Below, piece after piece: positions 53,665 to 62,268 of a stretch of DNA of 64,000 nucleotides. The stretch spans positions 2,644,643 through 2,708,642 of the forward strand of contig NZ_CP133261.1 of NCBI RefSeq assembly GCF_030931715.1, in the 5' to 3' direction. The notes under the pieces are model-generated. The model did not search any database. It saw nothing but the letters and a program-made list of their open reading frames with translations, and was not told where the DNA came from. Position 1 is the stretch's first letter. Each line of letters opens with the position of its first letter. The position numbers and the translations under genes are program-made. Origin of the DNA: Tissierella sp. MB52-C2. Lineage in GTDB: Bacteria; Bacillota; Clostridia; Tissierellales; Tissierellaceae.

Positions 53665-55227
53665 ATGTGGAAAAAGTCTATAAAATTCATCATATACATC
53701 CTATGTCTAACTATTCTTACAACTGCTTGTGCAAATGAAAAAAGTGTTTCTATAACCTTAACTTTAGAAGAATCCATTAAGGAAATTATTGTGTCTAAAG
53801 GTGCTAACTATGACTTCTTAGGTGATAGTGCTTATATTGAACATATGAATAAATTAGGCGAAACCCTTGTATATAATAACTCCCTTAGTTATGCTATCGG
53901 TAATCTAGATGAAGATAATATACCGGAACTTGCAATATTTCAAGAGAGAGATCCTAATAATGTAGAAGATAAAGGAAGTTTAGAAATCTATAAATTTACC
54001 GGAGAAAAGTATACATTAATAGATAAAACATCTATGAATTATGATAATAATAATTATCAGATTGTAATTGGCAAAATATCTGAAAATCAAAATGGTTTAC
54101 TTCTTAATAATAGTGTAGGTGCCCATTCTGGGTTAACTTATGGGTTTATATTAGAAGATGGAAAGCTGAAGAATATATTTAATGATAAAAAAATATCTTT
54201 AATATCCATATACGCTAGTAATGAAATCAAAGATATAGACAACGATGGCATACTGGAATTCAGTATCTATACGGCCGATCCTGAAACTACAGATTCCTCC
54301 GCTGATGGTTCCGATAAAATGACACTTTGGTACAAATGGAATGGTAAAGACGGTGGTGATTTAGTCAAATTAGAAAGGAAAAATTATTCCAGTGAAGAAT
54401 CTAACAAAGAAATATTTAATGAAGCTAAAGCTTTAATAGAAAATAATTTTTCTGAAAGCTTAAAATATATGGACGAACACAAAAGTCAGTTATCCAAATT
54501 CCACAATACTGAACTTTTAATGAAGTATATTGAACATCTAGAGGAAATGTCCTATGATGAAGGAATTGAAATAGAAAATTTATTTTTAAAGTATCAAAAA
54601 GGCGAAAACTTTGATTATCTATTTAAAAAATATGGTTTATCTATGGAAAAATTAAATAGCGTGGAATATTTGAGTCGTCAAAAAGTATTGAAAGATGTGG
54701 AAGAGTTAAAAGAACATCTAGTAGAACATCTTAATTTAGGATATAAATTAGATACTTCTGAAGGTATTTATTATTATTTAATTGATAATCAAAAGTTTGT
54801 AAATACATTTGGTGAAAATATAACTAACGAATATAATGATTATTTAAAAATACTAGCTTTAAATACTAATGAACCATTTTCAAATGATGGTGCCCTAATG
54901 ATATCCATGGATAAATTAGTAGAAAGAATACTTTTAGTAGAAAGTTTTAAAATGGTATATCCTTATTCTACTCTATTGCCAAAGGTTAATGAAATATATG
55001 ATTGGTATATTAGAAGTTATTTCTTTGGAGATAATCATGACCCCAATTTTGATATAAACACCTTTGTAATGAAAGAAAAATTTATAAAAGAATTTGAAAA
55101 ATCAATAGAAAAATATGAATATACTAATTTTGCAGATATAATACAAGGTTTCTTAAAAGATTTAAAGGCAAATAATAATGTAGTTAATGATGAAGTTAGA
55201 AATAGTTTAAATAATAGATTAAGATAA
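53665..55227 (+). CDS. Large lipoprotein of unknown function
   Basis: 520 residues. The lipobox LTILTTAC ends the signal peptide at about residue 22. Two D-x-D/N-x-D/N calcium-binding-like loops appear in GNLDEDNIPELAIF and DIDNDGILEFSIY, as in VCBS/EF-hand-like repeats. The rest is helical and acidic. No enzyme motif. AAAGGAG places the ATG at 53665. Confidence 0.7.
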   Translation: MWKKSIKFIIYILCLTILTTACANEKSVSITLTLEESIKEIIVSKGANYDFLGDSAYIEHMNKLGETLVYNNSLSYAIGNLDEDNIPELAIFQERDPNNVEDKGSLEIYKFTGEKYTLIDKTSMNYDNNNYQIVIGKISENQNGLLLNNSVGAHSGLTYGFILEDGKLKNIFNDKKISLISIYASNEIKDIDNDGILEFSIYTADPETTDSSADGSDKMTLWYKWNGKDGGDLVKLERKNYSSEESNKEIFNEAKALIENNFSESLKYMDEHKSQLSKFHNTELLMKYIEHLEEMSYDEGIEIENLFLKYQKGENFDYLFKKYGLSMEKLNSVEYLSRQKVLKDVEELKEHLVEHLNLGYKLDTSEGIYYYLIDNQKFVNTFGENITNEYNDYLKILALNTNEPFSNDGALMISMDKLVERILLVESFKMVYPYSTLLPKVNEIYDWYIRSYFFGDNHDPNFDINTFVMKEKFIKEFEKSIEKYEYTNFADIIQGFLKDLKANNNVVNDEVRNSLNNRLR

Positions 55228-55289
55228 TTACAAATTATTCTCCTCATAATGATATGTATTAATTCATATTATTACTAGGGGGGATTTTT

Positions 55290-56189
55290 TTGTTACCAAA
55301 AAAAGAATTTATTCAAATTTCACTAGAGACAAACTTGTTTTTCCAAAGAATTATGAAGGAACATCTGCTTTTTATAGAGGCCAATCTTCCTTCTATTAAT
55401 GCTTCCTATATTACTGAAGCCAATTTACTTAAATCTTCCTTTGAAGACATACTGGGAGAAACAATTATATTTGGGAACTGTGCCGTAAGAGAAAAAGTAT
55501 TGAGCTCAAATGAATTAGTTACTGAATACACTCTCAAAGCAGAAGAAGTAACCTCTGCATTAACTGGATTAGAGATAAATATTAATATTACTGAAGCTGA
55601 ATTGAATTTAAGATCGGACCCCAACTTTGATTATACTGAATGGTTAGAAGAAAAAGTCCAAGATATTAACTGTAGATCATTGAATCTTTTAGAAGAAGTA
55701 ATAGAACTTAAAGAAAAACTTTTAGATCTATTCTCAAATTGCAAAATATTTATGACAATGTATCCCTATATGTTATACCACATTATTGAAGAGGCAAAGT
55801 TATATAAAGAATCATTATTATGTTTGATTAAGAAAATGTTACCTAAAAAGCCCATATGTGATGAACTTAAATTTTGGAATCATATAATGGAAGACCATGC
55901 AGAATTTATAGATGGAATGTTAGACCCAACTGAAAAGGATTTAAAACGTCAAGCTGAAGAGTTTGCTAAAAGATTTGAAAAGTTAGTGGAAGAATCTATT
56001 AAATGTCATAAAAAACTATTGGCTGAAAAAAGTCTAGCTGCTACTAAGGATATTAGAGATTTTAAAACATCTTCTGTAAAGGGATTATTGAACTGTAGTA
56101 TAAAATCAATTATTCCACCACTATTGGCAGACCATGTTTTAAGAGAAGCCAATCATTACATTAGAATATTGAAAGAAATGAAAATCTGA
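55290..56189 (+). CDS. DUF2935 protein
   Basis: 299 residues, helical. It has two repeats of a pattern with conserved E and H: RIMKEHLLFIEANL (residues 20-33) and FWNHIMEDHAEFIDGML (residues 191-207). This is typical of DUF2935, a ferritin/hemerythrin-like helical-bundle family of Clostridia and Bacilli that probably binds metal. TTG start with GGGGGG upstream. Confidence 0.82.
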   Translation: MLPKKEFIQISLETNLFFQRIMKEHLLFIEANLPSINASYITEANLLKSSFEDILGETIIFGNCAVREKVLSSNELVTEYTLKAEEVTSALTGLEININITEAELNLRSDPNFDYTEWLEEKVQDINCRSLNLLEEVIELKEKLLDLFSNCKIFMTMYPYMLYHIIEEAKLYKESLLCLIKKMLPKKPICDELKFWNHIMEDHAEFIDGMLDPTEKDLKRQAEEFAKRFEKLVEESIKCHKKLLAEKSLAATKDIRDFKTSSVKGLLNCSIKSIIPPLLADHVLREANHYIRILKEMKI

Positions 56190-56206
56190 TGGCTATTCAT
56201 CAGATT
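56183..56206. terminator. Hairpin between converging genes
   Basis: AATCTGATG pairs with CATCAGATT around a six-base loop. It overlaps the end of the DUF2935 gene and is ten bases from the stop of the converging activator gene; T-rich runs occur on both sides. Confidence 0.6.
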
Positions 56207-56215
56207 TTCTTAAAT

Positions 56216-57946
56216 CTATTCTACTTTTCTATAGAGAGTTGCCATACTTATCCCTAAATGTTTAGCTACTTCTCGTTTCCCTTCCAAACTATTACCGTAG
56301 CGATTTAAATAGTTTTCTATAATGGTTTTCTCATAAATTCTAGTCATTTCAGCAAGGGTCTGTCCTTCTTGTTTATCTTGAGAGTTTATTTTATTCCTTA
56401 TGTTTTCCACACCTACTATACTATTTTCTTCAAAAATAGTAGCATATTCTATAAGATTTTTTAGTTCTCTAATATTACCTGGATAGGAATATCCCAATAG
56501 ATATTTTTCACATTCTGCTGAAAATCCAACTAAATCCTTTTCATATATCTTAGAAAAATGATTTAGAAAATATCTAGAAAGCATTATAATATCGTATCCT
56601 CTCTCTCGTAAAGGTGGTATATAAATTGGAACTACATTTAATCTATATAATAAATCATCTCTAAATTTTCCTTCCCTTACCATTCTAGGTAAATCTCTAT
56701 GGGTAGCAGAAATAATTCTAGGATTGGCTTTAATAGGCTTATGTCCTCCTACTTTGATTATTTCCTTTTCTTCAAGGGCACGTAGGATTTTTACCTGCAT
56801 AGGATATGGTAAATCTCCTATTTCATCTAAGAACAATGTACCTTCCTTAGCTATTTCAAACTTACCTATTTTTCCAGTAGTACTTGCACCAGTAAAGGAC
56901 CCTTTTTCATATCCAAATAACTCAGATTCAATAAGATTTTCTGGAATTGCCCCACAGTTAATGGCCATAAAAACATCTCCACTACGCTGACTTGTCGTAT
57001 GTATCGCCCTTGCAAATATTTCCTTACCAGTTCCTGTCTCCCCTATTAACAATACAGATACATCTCTCTCAGCTACTTGAATAGCTTGCCTCTTGGCATT
57101 TATCAGCAGCTCACTCTCTCCAATTATATTATCAAATGTGGTTATATGCTTGTTTAAATCTGATTTTAAAACTGATTCCTTCATTTTATTAAAATCAGAA
57201 AACACGAGAATGATTCCCTGATTACTTCCTTGGATTCTTATTAGATTTGAATTAATAATAAACTCAAATTCTCCAATCTTAACAGGTCCAACTTCTCCAT
57301 AAAAATCTTTTTGAGCCAATTCTTCTAAATCTTTTTCTGGTATTATCTCCTGAATATTTAAAACACGATTTATATCTAAATCAAGTCTTTCATTTATATA
57401 ATTATTTTTTGTCATTATCTTCATATCGTTATCTAATATGATTATGCCCTCATTTAATGAATTAATCAATGTAACTAATTCAGTAGAACGATACTCCAAT
57501 AATTCTCCAAATCTCTTCTCACTTAAAATAGTAGAAATAATATTACTTAATTGATTTTCAAACTTTATATAACTATCTTTATTGTTTATAATATTATCTC
57601 TTGCCTTTTCATTGAAAGCACACATCCCAAGTACCCCTATGATTTTTCCATTAAAATGTATAGGAATACATAGCTCCGCCAATTCATTACAACTACCTCT
57701 ATTAAAACAATTTAAACACAGAAGGTCGTTTTCAGTATCAGTAATAAGATATTGTTTTCCTGTTATTAAACTTTTGTGAAAAACTGAATTTACTGGAGCC
57801 TTATTTCTAAAAACTGTATTTATATTATTTGTGGCTACAATTCGATTTAAATCCTCATCTACTATTGTAATATCTATATTAGTTACAGAATATATAGCAT
57901 CAATAATATGTTGCAATTCTTGTGCTATACTTTTTAAAAGATTCAT
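56216..57946 (-). CDS. Sigma-54-dependent transcriptional activator
   Basis: 576 residues. A GAF-like sensor (about 10-145) carries the cysteine cluster CLNCFNRGSCNELAELC. A PAS domain (about 165-265) precedes the AAA+ domain with GETGTGKEIFA (Walker A), FGYEKGSFTGA (sigma-54 contact loop GAFTGA variant) and FLDEIGDLP (Walker B). A Fis-type helix-turn-helix (AKHLGISMATLYRKV) ends it. AAAGGATG supports the start at 57946. Divergent from the cysteine desulfidase gene with its -24/-12 promoter, so it is the likely activator of that gene. Confidence 0.92.
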   Translation of the reverse strand: MNLLKSIAQELQHIIDAIYSVTNIDITIVDEDLNRIVATNNINTVFRNKAPVNSVFHKSLITGKQYLITDTENDLLCLNCFNRGSCNELAELCIPIHFNGKIIGVLGMCAFNEKARDNIINNKDSYIKFENQLSNIISTILSEKRFGELLEYRSTELVTLINSLNEGIIILDNDMKIMTKNNYINERLDLDINRVLNIQEIIPEKDLEELAQKDFYGEVGPVKIGEFEFIINSNLIRIQGSNQGIILVFSDFNKMKESVLKSDLNKHITTFDNIIGESELLINAKRQAIQVAERDVSVLLIGETGTGKEIFARAIHTTSQRSGDVFMAINCGAIPENLIESELFGYEKGSFTGASTTGKIGKFEIAKEGTLFLDEIGDLPYPMQVKILRALEEKEIIKVGGHKPIKANPRIISATHRDLPRMVREGKFRDDLLYRLNVVPIYIPPLRERGYDIIMLSRYFLNHFSKIYEKDLVGFSAECEKYLLGYSYPGNIRELKNLIEYATIFEENSIVGVENIRNKINSQDKQEGQTLAEMTRIYEKTIIENYLNRYGNSLEGKREVAKHLGISMATLYRKVE

Positions 57947-58048
57947 TTTATCATCCTTTAACTTTAAACTTATTTGTAGAACTTTCCCATCGTTATAAAC
58001 AAGTTTATCACATAAATATATTCTTATCAATCAATAGAACCAATTTTA

Positions 58049-58156
58049 TTATCATTTTTGAGAACAATTATTCAAAATTGATAAATGTATATAAGGTTTG
58101 GATTATCAATGATAATACCATATCTTATTTAATATATTTATCAATTTTGAGAATAA
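58049..58156. promoter_or_regulatory. Candidate enhancer sites for the sigma-54 activator
   Basis: The motif TTATCAWTTTTGAGAA occurs directly at 58049-58064 and 58138-58153, and once inverted at 58068-58084 (TTATTCAAAATTGATAA). The first two sites form an inverted pair. A related short palindrome ATTATCAATGATAAT lies at 58102-58116. They sit about 95-200 bases upstream of the sigma-54 promoter, the expected place for activator binding. Confidence 0.6.
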
Positions 58157-58248
58157 CTTATTTATCTCTCTATATAGAATATATGACTTTATTATTCTAA
58201 CACCTGTATTCAACTCTAATCTACTATATCTAATTATTATTTATTTTT

Positions 58249-58265
58249 TGGCATAGTACTTGCAT
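58249..58265 (+). promoter_or_regulatory. Sigma-54 (-24/-12) promoter
   Basis: TGGCATAGTACTTGCAT matches the sigma-54 consensus TGGCAYR-N4-TTGCW at every conserved position. It lies 30 bases before the ATG of the cysteine desulfidase gene. Confidence 0.85.
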
Positions 58266-58294
58266 AATTAATATCTTGAAAGGAGAGGAATATT

Positions 58295-59584
58295 ATGATA
58301 GATAATAATCTTTTGATTGAAATATTGAAGGATCAGGTAAAGCCTGCTCTTGGATGTACAGAGCCTGGAGCTGTAGCTTATGCTGTTGCTCGTGCTAAGG
58401 AAATACTTAATTCTAGTGTTGAAAATTTAATCATTCGCGTTAATAGTAATATATTAAAAAATGGATTAGGTGTAGGCATCCCCGGAACTAGTGAACGTGG
58501 AATTATTTTCGCTGCTGCCCTTGCGTTAATTGTTGGAAAATCTGAATATGGATTAGAAGTTCTTAAAGACGTTAAAAATGAAAGTATAAAACCAGCCTTA
58601 GATATTACAAATTCCAAAATCATTAGTTTAGATTTAAATAAAGAAGCTGAAGGACTTTATATTTCTGTGGAAGCCTTTGGACATAATGGTAAATCAAAGG
58701 TTGTTATTAAGAACTCTCATACAAATATAGTATTTGAAAGCAAAAACGATAAAATTTTACTGGACAAAGATAGTTTAGATAAAGATCAGACTATTTCTGT
58801 TAATAATCTAAACCATGAAATAAAATATGAAATCCAAAATTTTACCATAGATCAACTTATAGACTTTGCATCTAATGGAAATATTGAAGACCTATCCTTT
58901 ATTCAAGATGGAATAGATATGAATCTATGCCTTGCAAAGGTGGGAATCTCTGAAAATCTAGGAATGGGGCTTGGTAAATACTTATATGATAATATAACAG
59001 ATATATATACTAAGGCTAAGGCCTATACCTCTGGAGCTTCTGAAGCAAGAATGTCTGGCTACCCTCTTCCTGTAATGAGTAGTGCTGGTTCTGGAAATCA
59101 TGGACTTGTAACAATTATACCTTTAAGTATAATTGGAAAAGAAAAGAACTTCTCAGATGAAAAAATAATCCGCTCCATTACCCTTAGCCATTTAGTAACC
59201 ATTTATGTTAAATCCTATATAGGCTCCCTATCCCCTGTATGTGGATGTGGGGTGGCTGCTGGAGTTGGTTGTGCTGCCGGACTTACATTTTTAAATGATG
59301 GGAGTTATGAACAAATTAAAGGTTCTATTAATAATATGATTGCAGGTATAACTGGAATGATATGTGATGGAGCGAAACTAGGCTGTTCCTATAAACTTTC
59401 CATATCTGTTGATGCAGCTATTGATGCAGCTAATATGGCATTGAAGAATATATTCATTCCCTTAGATAATGGAATCTTAGGTGAAACAACAGAACAAACC
59501 ATTAAAAACCTAGCCCATGTATCAAATACCGGTATGAATAACACTGATAATATTATATTAGATGTTATGTTGAACAAATGTTAG
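58295..59584 (+). CDS. cyuA: L-cysteine desulfidase family protein (CyuA/UPF0597)
   Basis: 429 residues. KPALGCTEPGAVAYAVA, SAGSGNHG, SPVCGCGVAAGVGCAAG and GMICDGAKLGCSYKL contain the conserved cysteines that bind a [4Fe-4S] cluster in the UPF0597 family, which is related to iron-sulfur serine dehydratases. The characterised members break cysteine into pyruvate, ammonia and sulfide. GAAAGGAGAGG precedes the ATG. Sigma-54 control is indicated by the promoter upstream. The substrate could be another amino acid. Confidence 0.85.
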   Translation: MIDNNLLIEILKDQVKPALGCTEPGAVAYAVARAKEILNSSVENLIIRVNSNILKNGLGVGIPGTSERGIIFAAALALIVGKSEYGLEVLKDVKNESIKPALDITNSKIISLDLNKEAEGLYISVEAFGHNGKSKVVIKNSHTNIVFESKNDKILLDKDSLDKDQTISVNNLNHEIKYEIQNFTIDQLIDFASNGNIEDLSFIQDGIDMNLCLAKVGISENLGMGLGKYLYDNITDIYTKAKAYTSGASEARMSGYPLPVMSSAGSGNHGLVTIIPLSIIGKEKNFSDEKIIRSITLSHLVTIYVKSYIGSLSPVCGCGVAAGVGCAAGLTFLNDGSYEQIKGSINNMIAGITGMICDGAKLGCSYKLSISVDAAIDAANMALKNIFIPLDNGILGETTEQTIKNLAHVSNTGMNNTDNIILDVMLNKC

Positions 59585-59616
59585 AAATTATAATTTGTGC
59601 TCTAAGCAATAAAATA

Positions 59617-59640
59617 CCCACCATTTCTATAAATGGTGGG
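59617..59640. terminator. Bidirectional terminator between cyuA-like and MATE genes
   Basis: CCCACCATTT at 59617-59626 pairs exactly with AAATGGTGGG at 59631-59640 around CTAT. T-rich tracts lie on both sides. It overlaps the stop codon of the converging MATE gene. Confidence 0.8.
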
Positions 59641-60985
59641 CAGTCTTTTCTTCCCATTTACTTCCCCTATATCGATGAATAAAAAATGCAGCTCTTACAT
59701 ACCAGTCACAGATCATAGCAATCCAAACCCCAAACATTCCAAAATCTAAATATTTGGCAAATAATATGCCAAGCCCAATCCTTGTAATCCACATAGAACT
59801 TACACTTATTATCATGGCATATCGTACATCATTTGCAGCTCTTAAGGTATTTGGAAGAGTAAAGCCCAATGGCCACACTAAGCAGGCATGTATCCCATAG
59901 AATATTATTATCTTTCTTGCCAATGCAGCAGTTTCCGGTGATAGATTATACATCTTCAGTATAAATGGCGATGCCAGTATTATAATTCCATTTACCAGAG
60001 CTAAAGCCATATAAGCATATTTATGAAGTACCTTTGTATAGTATCTAGCCTGATCATAATCTCCAGCTCCGACACACTGGCTGACTACAGTAACAAGACC
60101 TAATCCTATAGCAGCACCAGGAAGAAACTGAAAAGCGGTAACCGTATTTGCAACTGCATTTGCTGTAATAGCTGCAGTCCCAAACCCAGATACAATACTC
60201 AATAATAATATCTTGCCTAGCTGAAACATACTATTTTCTATTCCATTTGGTATTCCTATTTGGAGGATATTTTTAACCATTTTACCATCAAATTTATATT
60301 TAAATGCCTTACTTATATGGATAGCAAGACTTTCATCTCTAAGCAACAAAACTATAATTATAGCAGCTACTGCCCTAGATATCAGGGTTGGAATGGCAGC
60401 TCCCTCAACTCCCATGCCAAATCCATATATTAGTATTGCATTTCCCACAACGTTGATGGTATTCATTATCAGGGAGATTTTCATAGTAACTTTAGAATTT
60501 CCCATAGCTCTGAATAAGGCTGCCCCACTGTTATATACTGCTATGAACGGAATACTTGCGAATACTATGTTCATATAGGTATTGGCATATTTTGCAACAA
60601 CAGGCTCAATGGAGCCGAATACCACATTTAATATAAAACTTCTGCCAATATACATCACTACCATTATGACCAGTGAAATAAGTGTTGCAAATACTATAAG
60701 CTGTTCTCCTGCTTTTGAAGCCTTTTCTTTCTGATTTCTTCCTATGTACTGTCCTGCAACCACGGCTCCGCCTGTTGCCAATGCTGCAAATAAATTTATA
60801 AGCAGAATATTTACTGAATCCACCAAAGATACGGCTGATACTCCACTTTCCCCAACACTAGCAACCATTACTGTGTCTGCCATGCCCACAGCAACGGCCA
60901 GTAACTGCTCAAATATGAGAGGCATAATGAGATAAATAAGATTTTTTCTGGAAAAAATATAATTTTCTTTTATATCATTTTTCAA
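59627..60985 (-). CDS. MATE-family multidrug efflux transporter
   Basis: About 452 residues with 12 hydrophobic helices. LIMPLIFEQLLAVAVGMADT opens the first six-helix half and LQIGIPNGIENSMFQLGKIL the second. GRSFILNVVFG and LGLVTVVSQCVGAGDYDQA are typical loops. Transports drugs or metabolites outward with Na+ or H+. The start is uncertain: TTG at 60985 with AAGGGAT, or TTG at 61003. The stop lies inside a terminator hairpin. Confidence 0.88.
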   Translation of the reverse strand: MKNDIKENYIFSRKNLIYLIMPLIFEQLLAVAVGMADTVMVASVGESGVSAVSLVDSVNILLINLFAALATGGAVVAGQYIGRNQKEKASKAGEQLIVFATLISLVIMVVMYIGRSFILNVVFGSIEPVVAKYANTYMNIVFASIPFIAVYNSGAALFRAMGNSKVTMKISLIMNTINVVGNAILIYGFGMGVEGAAIPTLISRAVAAIIIVLLLRDESLAIHISKAFKYKFDGKMVKNILQIGIPNGIENSMFQLGKILLLSIVSGFGTAAITANAVANTVTAFQFLPGAAIGLGLVTVVSQCVGAGDYDQARYYTKVLHKYAYMALALVNGIIILASPFILKMYNLSPETAALARKIIIFYGIHACLVWPLGFTLPNTLRAANDVRYAMIISVSSMWITRIGLGILFAKYLDFGMFGVWIAMICDWYVRAAFFIHRYRGSKWEEKTAHHL

Positions 60986-61003
60986 TATTTCAGATCCCTT
61001 CAA

Positions 61004-61287
61004 AATAAAAAACCCATCTAAGCATTAAAAGATAGATTTCCTTATTTTATTTATATAATTCGAGATAATTATATTAAAAAAAATTCAATAAGTCAAACCC
61101 CTGTATTACCGAAATATGCTCCCTTAGATAGAAGATATCTAATGTTTATGCATTATATTCATAAGAAATTCAAAATTTTTATTAAGATTTACAATGATTA
61201 ATCTTTTATGATATTATGTTCACGAACTGATAAAGGAGTTCCATGCTAAGATGAGTAAATACTCCTGCTGGTTGTCCAGTAGCCTAT
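61004..61287. other. Spacer upstream of the MATE gene
   Basis: AT-rich, no gene. Near 61230-61283 there are GC-richer stems, such as CTGCTGG/CCAGTAG, and GGAGT pairing with ACTCC. They could be part of a folded RNA but match no riboswitch I can name. Confidence 0.4.
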
Positions 61288-62121
61288 TTATTTTATATAT
61301 AATATATCTCCAGTATTATTATCAGTAAAACTTCCTTCTAATCGTTGACTAAGCATGGTTTCTCCTTGTTTTCCTGTACAATGACAAGCACCTATTAACT
61401 CAATATCCTTTTCCTTTAAATATTCTATTATTTTATTTATTTTTTCATCATTTTCTCTAACTAAGTGAAGCCCACCTATTACACCATATATATTCATATC
61501 TATTCTCTCTGTTATAGTATCTAATATATTTACAATCCCTGCATGAGAACATCCTACTATGACTACTAATCCCCTATTAGTTTTAATTCCTAAGGAAACT
61601 TCTTCTAGGAACATATCTTTTTTATATTCTTCGTCTTCTTTTAAATACATATTTTGATTTGTATTTTCAAATTCTTGGTTTCTGTTAAAGTTTGTAAAAA
61701 TAATTAGATTTTCTGTAATATTTAATATATCTTCATTTATGTATTTTACCTGTATATTATTTTCACTTAAAAACTGTTCCTCAAAGGGATTTCCCACATA
61801 TTCATATTCTCCACTTTCCATTAAATTATATTTCTTATTAAAGAATCCACTTCCTAAATATAAATTAATACTAGGATTTATTTCTTTTATAAGTCTTTCG
61901 AACCCACCACTATGATCATAATGTCCATGACTAATTATCACATAGTCTAAACCCTTCAAATCAATACCTAGATCCTTTGCATTGTCTATAAAGTCTCCAC
62001 TTTGCCCTGTATCAAATAATATCTTCTTTCCATCCACCTCTATATATATTGATAATCCATATTCTGTATATAACTCTTCCCTATCCCCAGGTTTATTTTC
62101 AATTAATGTAGCCATTTTCAT
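61288..62121 (-). CDS. MBL-fold metallo-hydrolase
   Basis: 277 residues. VIISHGHYDHSGGFERL (HxHxDH), GCSHAGIVNI and IGACHCTGKQG belong to the group resembling archaeal dihydropterin-ribofuranosylaminobenzene phosphate synthase and Fe-S-protein-associated MBLs of anaerobes. FDTGQSGDF is the first metal-site strand. Function in bacteria unknown. AGAGGTGA supports the ATG at 62121 over the GTG at 62130. Confidence 0.84.
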   Translation of the reverse strand: MKMATLIENKPGDREELYTEYGLSIYIEVDGKKILFDTGQSGDFIDNAKDLGIDLKGLDYVIISHGHYDHSGGFERLIKEINPSINLYLGSGFFNKKYNLMESGEYEYVGNPFEEQFLSENNIQVKYINEDILNITENLIIFTNFNRNQEFENTNQNMYLKEDEEYKKDMFLEEVSLGIKTNRGLVVIVGCSHAGIVNILDTITERIDMNIYGVIGGLHLVRENDEKINKIIEYLKEKDIELIGACHCTGKQGETMLSQRLEGSFTDNNTGDILYIK

Positions 62122-62210
62122 CCTATTCACCTCTTATATGATTATTACCCTTAGATATAAATTTAATCTTCAATTTAATTATACCCTTATAAACTATCTA
62201 TCATAAAGAC

Positions 62211-62260
62211 AAAAAGGAGCATTTCATAACTGATTAATCAGTTATGAAATGCCCTTTTTA
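62211..62260. terminator. Strong bidirectional terminator
   Basis: A 34-base perfect palindrome (62219-62252, each arm GCATTTCATAACTGATT) has AAAAAGG on one side and CCTTTTT on the other. It terminates the PPDK gene, whose stop is at 62269. Confidence 0.85.
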
Positions 62261-62268
62261 TATTAGTT

